This document shows positions 36,288-44,900 of a DNA stretch of 64,000 nt, piece by piece. How positions within the stretch are numbered: the first letter of the stretch is position 1; every line of letters begins with the position of its first letter. The notes under the pieces were generated by a model. It was given only the letters and a program-made list of their open reading frames with translations. It made no database searches and was not told the origin of the DNA. Both the position numbers and the translations under genes were made by a program. Source of the stretch: Streptomyces sp. HmicA12 (GTDB lineage Bacteria; Actinomycetota; Actinomycetes; Streptomycetales; Streptomycetaceae); NCBI RefSeq assembly GCF_000373565.1, contig NZ_KB891849.1, positions 270,973 through 334,972 of the forward strand. The letters are read 5' to 3'.

Positions 36288-36938
36288 TCAGGCGCGGTGC
36301 AGGGCCATCTCGTGCAGATAGCGCATCAGGGTCAGCAGCACATCGCGGCTCGACGCCCGGCGGCGCGCGTCGCACTCGATGATCGGTACGTGCGGATCGA
36401 GGTCGAGGGCGCTGCGCAGTTCCTCGGCGGGATAGCGCGGGCCGTCCGGGAACGCGTTGTTGGCGATGACGAACGGGACGCCGCGCTCCTCAAGACGTCC
36501 GATCACGTCGAAGCTGACTTCCAGGCGGCGGGTGTCGATCAGCACGACGGCGCCGAGGGCACCCTCGAACAGTCCGTTCCACAGGAACCAGAACCGCTCC
36601 TGCCCGGGCGTCCCGAACAGGTAGAGGACCAGTTCGTCGGTGATCCTGATGCGGCCGAAGTCCATGGCCACGGTGGTCGCCGTCTTGGTGTCCGAGCCGT
36701 AGTTGTCGTCGACGCCGATGCCCGCCTGCGTCATGGTCTCTTCGGTGGTGAGCGGGCGGATCTCGCTGACCGAGCCGACCATGGTCGTCTTGCCGACGCC
36801 GAAGCCGCCGACGATCACGATCTTGACGGCCGAGGTGACCGTCTCCGGCATCCGGTCCTCGGCCCGCGGCCCGGGGATGTGCACGCCGCCGACGGCGACC
36901 TCGGTGGCGCCGGTGTTCTCAGAGCTTCTGTAGTCCAT
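36288..36938 (-). CDS. rarD: Conservon Ras-like GTPase (CvnD/RarD)
   Basis: A 216-residue small GTPase of the ATP/GTP-binding conservon family, related to MglA-type proteins. The P-loop is GGFGVGKTT (44-52), and G3 is LFGTPGQERF (about 108-117). The G4 region reads VIANNAFPDG rather than canonical NKxD. It overlaps the DUF742 gene by 20 bp; an ATG at residue 30 is an alternative start. In conservons it is thought to act with the histidine kinase-like CvnA, roadblock CvnB and CvnC at the membrane as a G-protein-like switch. Confidence 0.9.
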   Translation of the reverse strand: MDYRSSENTGATEVAVGGVHIPGPRAEDRMPETVTSAVKIVIVGGFGVGKTTMVGSVSEIRPLTTEETMTQAGIGVDDNYGSDTKTATTVAMDFGRIRITDELVLYLFGTPGQERFWFLWNGLFEGALGAVVLIDTRRLEVSFDVIGRLEERGVPFVIANNAFPDGPRYPAEELRSALDLDPHVPIIECDARRRASSRDVLLTLMRYLHEMALHRA

Positions 36939-37317
36939 GCATCACCGCTTCGAGGAGGGACCGGTCCGCCACCGCGCCCCGGATCACCGGTGCGCGCGCC
37001 TGGACCTGTTCGGCCGCGAGGAGTTCGCCGAGCAGCACGGTGACCACGCTGAACGGCAGATTGAGGTAGGCCGAGATCTCGGCCGTGGACAGGGGCGACT
37101 TGCACATCCGCAGAACCGCCGCCTGTTCCGGCGGCGCCGAGGGCGCCGGATCGGTGCGGGCCACGATCAGGGTGACCAGGTCGAGCGAGGCGCGCTCGCT
37201 CCCGTCGGTGCCGCCGGTGATGACGTACAGCCGCTCGGGCTCCTTGGGATCCTGGTTCGGGCGGCGTTCACGCTGCGGAGGTGGTTCGCGGAAAGGTGGT
37301 TGTGGGGGACGACTCAT
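36919..37317 (-). CDS. rarC: Conservon DUF742 protein (CvnC/RarC)
   Basis: A 132-residue protein with a disordered Pro/Arg-rich N-terminus (MSRPPQPPFREPPPQRERRP) followed by a DUF742 domain (LYVITGGTD, EQAAVLRMCKSPLSTAEISA, YLNLPFSVVTVLLGELLAAE). The latter looks like a winged helix, though DNA binding is not established. It overlaps the roadblock gene by 4 bp (ATGA) and the GTPase gene by 20 bp. It is the third gene of the conservon. Confidence 0.92.
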   Translation of the reverse strand: MSRPPQPPFREPPPQRERRPNQDPKEPERLYVITGGTDGSERASLDLVTLIVARTDPAPSAPPEQAAVLRMCKSPLSTAEISAYLNLPFSVVTVLLGELLAAEQVQARAPVIRGAVADRSLLEAVMHGLQKL

Positions 37318-37721
37318 ACGGTTTGGCCATTGCGTCGCGGCGGGCTGGTGAGGTGGGCGCCGATCCGGATGACCAGGTCACGCATCTGGTGACTGATCAT
37401 TCCGGCGTCGACGAACTGGTCGGCGAGGACGGCGAGGTACGCGCCCTTGCCCGCGGCCATCAGATAGAAGAAGCCACCGTCGACCTCGATGATGACCATG
37501 TTCATCTTGCCGCTGGACTCGGGAATCTCCGTGGCGACCGCGGAGGCGAGGGACTGAAGTCCCGCACAGGCGGCGGCGATCCGGTCGGCGGCGTCGGGAT
37601 CGCCGCCGTACCGGGCGATGCGCAGCCCGTCGGCGGACAGCACCACCACCTGCCGGACGTTCGCCACGCTGTCGGCGAGCTCCTTGAGCATCCAGTCGAA
37701 ATTGGCGCGTTGCTGGATCAC
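37314..37721 (-). CDS. rarB: Conservon roadblock/LC7 protein (CvnB/RarB)
   Basis: A 135-residue roadblock/LC7-domain protein (VRQVVVLSADGLRIARYGGD, IAAACAGLQSLASAVATEI, MNMVIIEVDGGFFYLMAAGK). Roadblock proteins act as GTPase-activating or scaffold partners of MglA-like GTPases. The GTG at 37721 overlaps the histidine kinase stop (GTGA), and its own stop overlaps the next ATG, so rarA-rarB-rarC are translationally coupled. Confidence 0.92.
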   Translation of the reverse strand: MIQQRANFDWMLKELADSVANVRQVVVLSADGLRIARYGGDPDAADRIAAACAGLQSLASAVATEIPESSGKMNMVIIEVDGGFFYLMAAGKGAYLAVLADQFVDAGMISHQMRDLVIRIGAHLTSPPRRNGQTV

Positions 37722-39355
37722 GGACGGTCTCCCTCGTCGACCTGCTGGTTGTACGCGTCGTCGTGCGGCTTCTCGGTGCCCTCGCGGGCGGCTTCGGCGG
37801 CTGCCGCGGCGGCTTCGTCGGGGCGCAGTCCGTTCATGAACGCCTCGACCCACAGGCCGGGTTCGGGCTGGTCCGGCTTGTCGTGCTCCGGCTCCACGGA
37901 CGGCAGGGGCACCGGTGCGGTCTCCGCCTCGGGCGGCGGCATGGACAGGTCCGGGTTGCGGGGCGTCACGATGATCTGGTTCTCGATGACCTTCGTGTCG
38001 ACCTTCCTGCGGCGTTGCGGGAGCCCGTTGGCCCGCCATTCGGTGACCACCGGGACGTCGTCCTCCATCGCGGCGACGAGCGGGGCGGAGGGACGCGGGC
38101 CCGTGGTGGGGCGCCGGGTCTTCTTCAGCCGCGGCTCTTCCTTGATCGGTACGCCGTTGTGGTCGACGCGGGGCACGGCGGTGGCGCCGATGCCGTGGGC
38201 GAGGCCGGGAGCGGGCGCGCTGCTCATCATGTCGCGCGGTACCACGAGCACCGCGCGCACGCCGCCGTACGCGGACTGCCGCAGCGAGATCTGCATGTTG
38301 TACATGGCGCAGAGCCGGCCGACGATGGCGAGACCGAGGCGCGGGTTCTCGCCGAGGTCGTTGAGGTCGACGCCGGCCTGGGCCCGGTCCAGCATCCGCT
38401 CGACCTTGGCGCGCTGCTCCTCGCCGAGGCTGATGCCGCCGTCCTCGATCTCGATGGCGACGCCGGTCTGCACCTCGACCGCGGTGACGTGCACCCGGGT
38501 CGACGGCGGCGAGTAGCGGGTGGCGTTGTCGAGCAGCTCGGCGCAGGCGTGGATCAGGGGCTCGACGGAGACGCCCTTGATGGCGATGTCGCAGATGGCG
38601 TGCAGGTCGATGCGCGGGTACTCGAGGATGCGCGACATGGCGCCGCGCAGCACGCTGTAGAGCTTGACCGGCTTGGGCCACTGCCGTCCGGGGCGGGCGC
38701 CGCCGAGGACGGTGACGGAGTCGGCGAGGCGGCCGATCAGGGCCGTACCGTGGTCGATGCGCAGGAGGTCGTCGAAGACCTCGGGGTTGCGGCCGTGGTC
38801 CTCCTCCATCTCGCGGAGTTCCTGGGCCTGCTTGTGCACGATGGCCTGGACGCGGCGGGCGATGGAGACGAAGGCGCGCTGCGCCGCGTCGTTCGCGGCC
38901 GCCTCGCGGTCGACCTCCTTGAGGCAGGCGCTGAGCAGCTCGCGCTCGCCCTTCGTAACGTCACGGAAGGCGGGCTCGGCGTCGCAGGTGTTGCGGACGG
39001 CGTCCCTCGGGTTGTCGCCGGTGCGCATCCGGTACAGGGCGTGCGGGAGTACTTCCTTGGCCACGCGCAGGGTGCGGTGCTCCTGGGCGGCGACGTGCGT
39101 TTCCAACTGGGCCACGTGGCGGGCGTATTGGGCGTGCTGGCCCTTGATGACGCGGCCGCGCCGGACGGCTTCCGCCGCGACGGCCACCACCAGGAGCGTG
39201 CCGAGGGCGCCGCACAGGGCGACGGCGAGGCGCGCGGGGTGGGCCACCACGGCGACGGCCGCTCCGGTGGCGGCGGCCATGACCATGGCGGGCAGCAACA
39301 GCACGCGCGTGTAGGGGACTTCTCGGCCACCGGGAGGCGATTGAACACTCACCAT
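37718..39355 (-). CDS. rarA: Conservon histidine kinase-like sensor (CvnA/RarA)
   Basis: A 545-residue membrane protein, first gene of the conservon. Two N-terminal helices (about 17-38 and 42-62) leave almost no extracellular loop. A coiled region and the ATPase domain follow: ELLDNATRYSPP (N box, 273-284), EDGG (304-307) and LGLAIVGRL (340-348). A possible acceptor His202 lies in LLRIDHGTALIGR. The last 170 residues are Pro-rich and probably disordered. ATG at 39355 with AGAGGG ahead. The set rarA-B-C-D-E corresponds to S. coelicolor cvn9 by order and content. Confidence 0.9.
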   Translation of the reverse strand: MVSVQSPPGGREVPYTRVLLLPAMVMAAATGAAVAVVAHPARLAVALCGALGTLLVVAVAAEAVRRGRVIKGQHAQYARHVAQLETHVAAQEHRTLRVAKEVLPHALYRMRTGDNPRDAVRNTCDAEPAFRDVTKGERELLSACLKEVDREAAANDAAQRAFVSIARRVQAIVHKQAQELREMEEDHGRNPEVFDDLLRIDHGTALIGRLADSVTVLGGARPGRQWPKPVKLYSVLRGAMSRILEYPRIDLHAICDIAIKGVSVEPLIHACAELLDNATRYSPPSTRVHVTAVEVQTGVAIEIEDGGISLGEEQRAKVERMLDRAQAGVDLNDLGENPRLGLAIVGRLCAMYNMQISLRQSAYGGVRAVLVVPRDMMSSAPAPGLAHGIGATAVPRVDHNGVPIKEEPRLKKTRRPTTGPRPSAPLVAAMEDDVPVVTEWRANGLPQRRRKVDTKVIENQIIVTPRNPDLSMPPPEAETAPVPLPSVEPEHDKPDQPEPGLWVEAFMNGLRPDEAAAAAAEAAREGTEKPHDDAYNQQVDEGDRP

Positions 39356-39391
39356 GTATGCCCTCTGAACGGTCGGGTCGGGGAGGTTTGC

Positions 39392-39414
39392 GACGGTTCA
39401 CTGGTTTTCGTTCC
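39392..39414 (-). promoter_or_regulatory. Possible sigma-E-like promoter of the rar operon
   Basis: On the minus strand GGAAC (39414-39410), 15 bp, then GTC (39394-39392) resembles the S. coelicolor SigE pattern GGAAC-N15/16-GTT. It lies 37 bp upstream of rarA. The -10 is imperfect. Confidence 0.3.
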
Positions 39415-39608
39415 CTGGATCAATGCGAACCATCGGCGCACAGGGGAACAAGCGGCCGAATTTATCTCAACCCGGCTCGCTGCGGGCGAGCTTAGTCCCG
39501 CGGGATCATCGCCGGGTCATATTCAGCAAGGGCCTGAAATCGGCCCGCCGACAGGAATACACTCCGCCCATTTGCACGCTCAGCGCCGGATCGTACACAT
39601 GGAGTGAG

Positions 39609-39630
39609 GGCGTCCGCCCGTCCGGACGCC
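39609..39630 (-). terminator. Hairpin downstream of TetR gene
   Basis: An 8-bp perfect stem GGCGTCCG / CGGACGCC with a 6-nt loop, about 50 bp past the TetR stop. It is a second barrier behind the hairpin at 39654-39672. Confidence 0.5.
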
Positions 39631-39653
39631 TGCCTCCGCTCGGCGGATCGGCC

Positions 39654-39672
39654 CTGACCAGCGCCTGGTCAG
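39654..39672 (-). terminator. Hairpin terminator of the TetR gene
   Basis: An 8-bp perfect stem CTGACCAG / CTGGTCAG with a CGC loop lies 7 bp past the TetR stop codon. It is a compact hairpin in the right place to end transcription of the regulator. Confidence 0.65.
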
Positions 39673-39679
39673 TGGTGGT

Positions 39680-40306
39680 TCAGACGCCCGCGATGCGCAG
39701 GGCCGCGTCCGCGGTGGCGGCGGCGAACACCGCGACGGATCGGTCCGGATCGGATCGGCGGACGAGGATGACACCTTCGATCAGACCGAACAACAGGTCG
39801 GTCCGCAGCGCCAGTTCACCCTTGACGAGGGTGGAACCCACGGCCGTCGCGGCCAGCAGCTGCCGGTACGCGTCCTTCAGCTCGTCGCGCACGGCGTGGA
39901 ACCCGGCGAACCGCTCGGCCCGCACCTCGGGCAGCAGATAGAGCCCGCCGAGGTTGTGCGGCCCGCCGCACAACAGCTCGACGTCGCTGCGGCACAGCTG
40001 CCGGAGGCGGTCCTCGGCGGACCGCCCGTCGTCGGCGAGCAGGGCGCGGGCCAGGGTGAGCGAGGGCGTGACGGTCGACTCCAGCAGCTCGGCGAGGAGC
40101 TCCTCCTTGCCGGACACGTAGTGGTACATGCTCGCCTGCCGCATGCCGGCCCGCTCGGCGACGGCGCGCGTGGTCGTCGCCGCGTACCCCTTGGTGGTGA
40201 ACAACTCGGCGGCGGCCGCCAGGAGTTCGGCCCGCGGCGTGAGTCCGCTGTCCGGCCGCCGGTTGGCACGGGGGCGCCCGACGCGGCGTGCTCCTGGGGT
40301 GCTCAT
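39680..40306 (-). CDS. TetR-family regulator of the carboxylase/DUF1989 operon
   Basis: A 208-residue TetR repressor. The helix-turn-helix is N-terminal (LLAAAAELFTTKGYAATTTR, AVAERAGMRQASMYHYVSGK), and the ligand domain follows. The ATG at 40306 (MSTPGARRVGRPRAN) is the natural start, although the frame is open further upstream across the operator. It is divergent from the DUF1989/carboxylase operon; the 20-bp palindrome at 40408-40427 lies between them and recurs before the APC permease at 31482. The ligand is probably guanidine or a pathway intermediate (inference). Confidence 0.88.
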   Translation of the reverse strand: MSTPGARRVGRPRANRRPDSGLTPRAELLAAAAELFTTKGYAATTTRAVAERAGMRQASMYHYVSGKEELLAELLESTVTPSLTLARALLADDGRSAEDRLRQLCRSDVELLCGGPHNLGGLYLLPEVRAERFAGFHAVRDELKDAYRQLLAATAVGSTLVKGELALRTDLLFGLIEGVILVRRSDPDRSVAVFAAATADAALRIAGV

Positions 40307-40404
40307 GCGGCCGATCGTCGCACATCCGCCCACCCATGCGGCGCGGAGAGGGTTCGGTAACGGACCCGCAATGACCGGGCAACGCCGCGGAAGCGCCGCG
40401 TCCC

Positions 40405-40427
40405 TAATTTCTGTCGAGCGACAGAAA
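40405..40427 (+). promoter_or_regulatory. TetR operator and promoter of the carboxylase operon
   Basis: TAATTT (40405-40410) merges into TTTCTGTCG-AG-CGACAGAAA (40408-40427), a palindrome with perfect 9-bp arms. It is 57 bp before the first operon gene and about 100 bp from the TetR start. A bound repressor would cover the -10 and start-site region. No guanidine riboswitch fits in the roughly 60-bp leader. Confidence 0.82.
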
Positions 40428-40484
40428 CACCGCGCACGCCCGATCACGTACGCCCATCAGCACGCCGAGCCGGAAGGTCCCGCC

Positions 40485-41312
40485 ATGGCGACAGCGACCA
40501 CCTACGGAGCCCGCGACCATGCCCGCGCCCAGGAGGGCACCCGCACCGACGCGATGCCGGTGGTCCCGGCGGCCGCCTGGCCCGAACCCCCGTGCGAGGC
40601 AGGCCACTTGGTGTGGGCGGAGACCGTCGCGGGCGGCAACTACACCCACCGCGTCCTGGCCCGCGGCACCGAACTGCGCCTGACCGACCTGACCGGCGAC
40701 GCCTGCGCGCACGTACTCCTCTACGTCGACGGCCGCCCCTGGGAGCGCCTCAACGTCGCCGACACGGTGAAGGTGCAGTGGAACGCCTACCTGGGCGAGG
40801 GACAGCTGCTCCTCTCCGACCAGGGCCGCGTCCTCGCCTCGATCGTGGCCGACACGACGGGCGGCCGGCACGACGCGCTCTGCGGCACCTCCACCCTCGT
40901 GCGCAACGAACGGCGCTACGGCGCCGGGACCCCCGAGTCGCCCTCCCCCGCGGGCCGCGAGCTGTTCAAGCTGGCCGCCGCCAAGAACGGCCTCACCCCG
41001 CGCGACATCCCACCGTCGCTCTCCTTCTTCCAGGGCGTGGAGATACGGGAGGACGGCGCCGTCGACTTCACCGGCTCCGCGGGCCCCGGCGCGAACGTGA
41101 CCCTCCGCGCCGAGCAGGACGTGACGGTCCTCATCGCCAACGTGCCGCATCCGTCGGACCCGCGCGAGACGTACGTCAGCGGCCCGCTGGAGGTCCTGGC
41201 CTGGCCCGCCGCGCCGACGGCCGAGACGGACCCGCTGTGGGACTCCGCTCCCGAGGCCCGCCGCGCCTTCCTGAACACCGCCGACTTCCTCGCCTCCAGG
41301 GGGATCAAGTGA
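40485..41312 (+). CDS. DUF1989 protein 1 (urea carboxylase-associated; carboxyguanidine deiminase subunit)
   Basis: A 275-residue DUF1989 protein, formerly urea carboxylase-associated protein. Family blocks are ELRLTDLTGDACAHVLLYVD, WNAYLGEGQLLLSDQGRVLA, GGRHDALCGTST and LSFFQGVEIREDG. His and Cys in RHDALC are likely metal or active-site residues. Paired DUF1989 proteins have been shown to form carboxyguanidine deiminase, which converts carboxyguanidine to allophanate plus ammonia. The ATG at 40485 has GGAAGG eight bases upstream. Its stop overlaps the next start (GTGA). Confidence 0.88.
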   Translation: MATATTYGARDHARAQEGTRTDAMPVVPAAAWPEPPCEAGHLVWAETVAGGNYTHRVLARGTELRLTDLTGDACAHVLLYVDGRPWERLNVADTVKVQWNAYLGEGQLLLSDQGRVLASIVADTTGGRHDALCGTSTLVRNERRYGAGTPESPSPAGRELFKLAAAKNGLTPRDIPPSLSFFQGVEIREDGAVDFTGSAGPGANVTLRAEQDVTVLIANVPHPSDPRETYVSGPLEVLAWPAAPTAETDPLWDSAPEARRAFLNTADFLASRGIK

Positions 41313-41911
41313 CCACATCGACCGTCGCCGCCCGCGCCGCCTGGTCCGCGCTCGTCCGCGCCGGACAGACCCTCACCCTCACCGACCTGCGGGGCAACCA
41401 GGCCGTGGACTTCCTGGTGTACGACGCCCAGGACACGGCCGTGCGCTACAGCGCGCCGGACACCATCCACGCGCAGGGCAACCTGTTCCTGACGACGGGC
41501 AGTGTGCTGCTCAGCAACGAGCACACCCCGCTCATGACGGTGATCGCCGACGACGTGGGCCGCCACGACACGGTCGGCGGCGCCTGCTCCAAGGAGTCCA
41601 ACACCCTGCGCTACGGCCACCACACCTGGTCGCAGCACGCGTGCGTGGACAACTTCCTCGCGGAGGGCGCCCGTTGGGGCCTCGGCAAGCGCGACCTCGT
41701 CTCGAACATCAACTGGTACATGAACGTGCCCGTGGAGAAGGACGGCACCCTCGGCATCGTGGACGGCCTCTCCGCCCCCGGCCTGCGGCTCACGCTGCGC
41801 GCGGAACGCGACGTCATCGTGCTGGTCTCCAACTGCCCGCAGATCAACAACCCGTGCAACGGCTTCGAGCCGACGCCGGTCGAGATGACCGTACAGGAGG
41901 CCGGCGCATGA
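41309..41911 (+). CDS. DUF1989 protein 2 (carboxyguanidine deiminase partner subunit)
   Basis: A 200-residue DUF1989 protein, shorter than its partner. It shows LTLTDLRGNQAVDFLVYDAQ, DTIHAQGNLFLTTGSVLLSN, VGRHDTVGGACSKESN and NINWYMNVPVEKDG. The GRHDxxxGxC core matches the first subunit's site. The GTG start overlaps the previous stop by 4 bp, and the stop overlaps the carboxylase ATG by 4 bp, so the three genes are translationally coupled, consistent with stoichiometric complex or pathway assembly. Confidence 0.88.
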   Translation: MTTSTVAARAAWSALVRAGQTLTLTDLRGNQAVDFLVYDAQDTAVRYSAPDTIHAQGNLFLTTGSVLLSNEHTPLMTVIADDVGRHDTVGGACSKESNTLRYGHHTWSQHACVDNFLAEGARWGLGKRDLVSNINWYMNVPVEKDGTLGIVDGLSAPGLRLTLRAERDVIVLVSNCPQINNPCNGFEPTPVEMTVQEAGA

Positions 41912-44900
41912 GCTTCGACACGCTTCTGGTCGCCAACCGCGGCGAGATCGCGGCCCGCATCCTGCGCACGGCGCGGGAGTTGGGCCTGCGCACGGTCGCG
42001 GTGTACTCCGACGCGGACCGCGACGCCCCGCACGTACGGCTCGCCGACGAGGCGGTGCGCCTCGGCCCCGCCCCGGCCAAGGAGTCCTACCTCGACGCCG
42101 ATCTGGTCCTGAAGGCGGCGAAGGACACGGGCGCGGGGGCCATCCACCCCGGTTACGGATTCCTGTCCGAGGACGCCGCCTTCGCGCGCCGCTGCGAGGA
42201 CGCGGGGATCGTCTTCGTCGGCCCCGCCCCGCGCCACCTCGACCTGTTCGGCGCCAAGCACACGGCGCGCGCGGCGGCCGAGGCCGCGGGCGTCCCGCTG
42301 GCCCCCGGCACCGGCCTGCTCGCGGACCTGGACGAGGCGCTCGACGCGGCGGCCGGGATCGGCTACCCCGTGATGCTCAAGGCCACCGGCGGCGGAGGCG
42401 GCATCGGCATGTCGGCCTGCCGCACCCCCGACGAACTGCGGGACGCCTGGGAGCGGGTCCAGCGCGTCGCGGCGGCCTCGTTCGCCTCGGCGGGCGTGTT
42501 CCTGGAGCGCCTGGTCGAGCACGCCCGCCACGTGGAGGTCCAGGTCTTCGGCGACGGCGCGGGCACGGTGGTCACCTTCGGCGACCGCGACTGCTCGCTG
42601 CAGCGCCGCAACCAGAAGGTGGTGGAGGAGGCACCGGCCCCGAACCTTCCCGACGCCGTACGCGCCCAACTCGCTTCCTCAGCACGAGACTTGTGCGCCT
42701 CGGTGGACTACCGGTCCGCCGGGACGGTCGAGTTCGTCTACGACGCCGCGCGCGAGGAGGCGTACTTCCTGGAGGTCAACACCCGCCTGCAGGTCGAGCA
42801 CCCGGTCACCGAGGAGATCTACGGCGTCGACCTCGTCGCCTGGATGCTCCGCCTCGCGGCCGGCGAGCCCGACGTCGTACGGGAACCGGGCGCACCCCGC
42901 GGCCACGCGGTCGAGGCACGTGTCTACGCGGAGGACCCGAGCCGTGAACACCGGCCGAGCGCGGGCCTGTTGACCCGCGTGAAGTTCCCCGACGGGGTCC
43001 GGGTCGACGGCTGGGTGGAGACCGGCACCGAGGTCACCACCGCGTACGACCCGATGCTGGCGAAGGTCGTCGCGTACGGTGCGGACCGCGCGCAGGCCCT
43101 GGCCGGCCTCGACGCGGCGCTCGCCGACACCCGCGTCGACGGCATCGAGACGAACCTGGGCCTGGTGCGGGCGGCCCTCGCCACCCCGGACTTCGTGGCC
43201 GCCGCCCACTCCACGGCGACCCTCGCGCACGTCACGGACCCGACCCCGCGGATCGAGGTGCTCTCCGGCGGCACGCTGACCACGGTCCAGGACTGGCCGG
43301 GCCGGATCGGCCACTGGCAGGTCGGCGTGCCGCCGTGCGGCCCGATGGACGACCGCTCCTTCCGGCTCGGCAACCGGGCGCTGGGCAACGACGAGGGCGC
43401 ACCGGGGCTCGAATGCACGCTCCAGGGACCGGAGTTGAGGTTCACGCACCCGACGACCGTGTGCGTGACCGGCGCCCCCGCCCCGGTCACGGTGGACGGC
43501 GCACCGGTCCGCCAGTGGGAGCCGGTGACGGTCCCGGCGGGCGGCACGCTCACCGTCGGCGCCCCCACCGAACACGGCCTGCGCACCTACGTACTCTTCG
43601 CGGGCGGCGGCCTGGACGTGCCGCCCTTCCTGGGCAGCGCCGCCACGTTCACCCTCGGCGGCTTCGGCGGCCACGGCGGGCGGGCGCTGCGCACGGGCGA
43701 CGTCCTGCACGGCGGCGCCGGGTCGCCGGAGGCGAGGGCGGTACCCGAGCCCGAGCGTCCCGGCATCACCGCCACCACCTGGACGATCGGCGCGCTCGAA
43801 GGCCCGCACGCGGCACCGGAGTTCTTCACCGAGGAGGACATCCACGACTTCTACGCGGCCGACTGGAAGGTCCACTTCAACTCGGCCCGCACCGGTGTCC
43901 GCCTGGTCGGCCCCAAACCGCGCTGGGCCCGCACGGACGGCGGCGAGGCCGGCCTGCACCCCTCCAACATCCACGACACCCCGTACTCGGTCGGCGCGGT
44001 CGACTACACCGGCGACATGCCGGTGCTGCTGGGGCCCGACGGCCCGTCGCTCGGCGGCTTCGTCTGCCCGGCCACCGTGATCACCACCGAACGCTGGAAG
44101 CTGGGCCAGCTGCGCCCCGGCGACACGGTCCGCTTCGCCCCGGTCACGGCGGACGCGCAGCCCCGGCCCGCCCTCGTCGACGGCGGCATCCTGGCCCGCG
44201 ACGGCGACATCACGTACCGCCGCAGCGGCGACGACAACCTCCTGGTCGAGTTCGGCCCCATGCAGCTCGACCTGGCGCTGCGCATGCGGGTGCACGCGCT
44301 CATGGAGGCGGTGCGGGAGGCCGGCCTGGAGGGCGTCCGCGATCTGACTCCGGGCATCCGCTCGCTCCAGATCCAGGCGGACCCGACGGTACTACCACAG
44401 ACCGAACTCCTCTCCTTCGTGCGCCAGTTGGCGTCCACGCTCCCTCCCTCCGACGAGCTGACGGTCCCGTCCCGCACGGTGCACCTCCCGCTCTCCTGGG
44501 ACGACCCGGCGACCCGCGAGGCCATCGAGCGTTACATGGCGGGCGTCCGCGACGACGCGCCCTGGTGCCCCTGGAACATCGAGTTCATCCGCCGCGTCAA
44601 CGGCCTCGACTCGGTCGAGGACGTCCACGCCACGGTCTTCGACGCGGAGTACCTCGTCCTGGGCCTCGGCGACGTGTACCTGGGCGCCCCGGTGGCGACC
44701 CCGCTCGACCCCCGCCACCGCCTCGTCACCACGAAGTACAACCCGGCGCGCACCTGGACCGCAGAGAACTCGGTCGGCATCGGCGGCGCCTACCTGTGCG
44801 TCTACGGGATGGAGGGGCCCGGCGGCTACCAGTTCGTCGGCCGCACGACCCAGGTCTGGTCGGGCTGGCAGCAGCGCGGCGCCTTCGAGCCCGGCTCCCC

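Larger units (their letters stand above)
39356..39679. other. Non-coding gap between conservon and TetR genes
   Basis: A 324-bp gap with no supportable gene. It holds the conservon promoter side, including a possible ECF-type promoter (39392-39414), and two hairpins near the TetR stop (39609-39630, 39654-39672). Short AT-richer stretches such as GAATTTATCTC occur near 39460 and could be promoter elements. Confidence 0.7.

Noticed and set aside
40428..40484. Guanidine riboswitch upstream of the carboxylase operon
   Set aside because: The leader is too short and shows no paired-stem structure of that class; a TetR operator is present instead.
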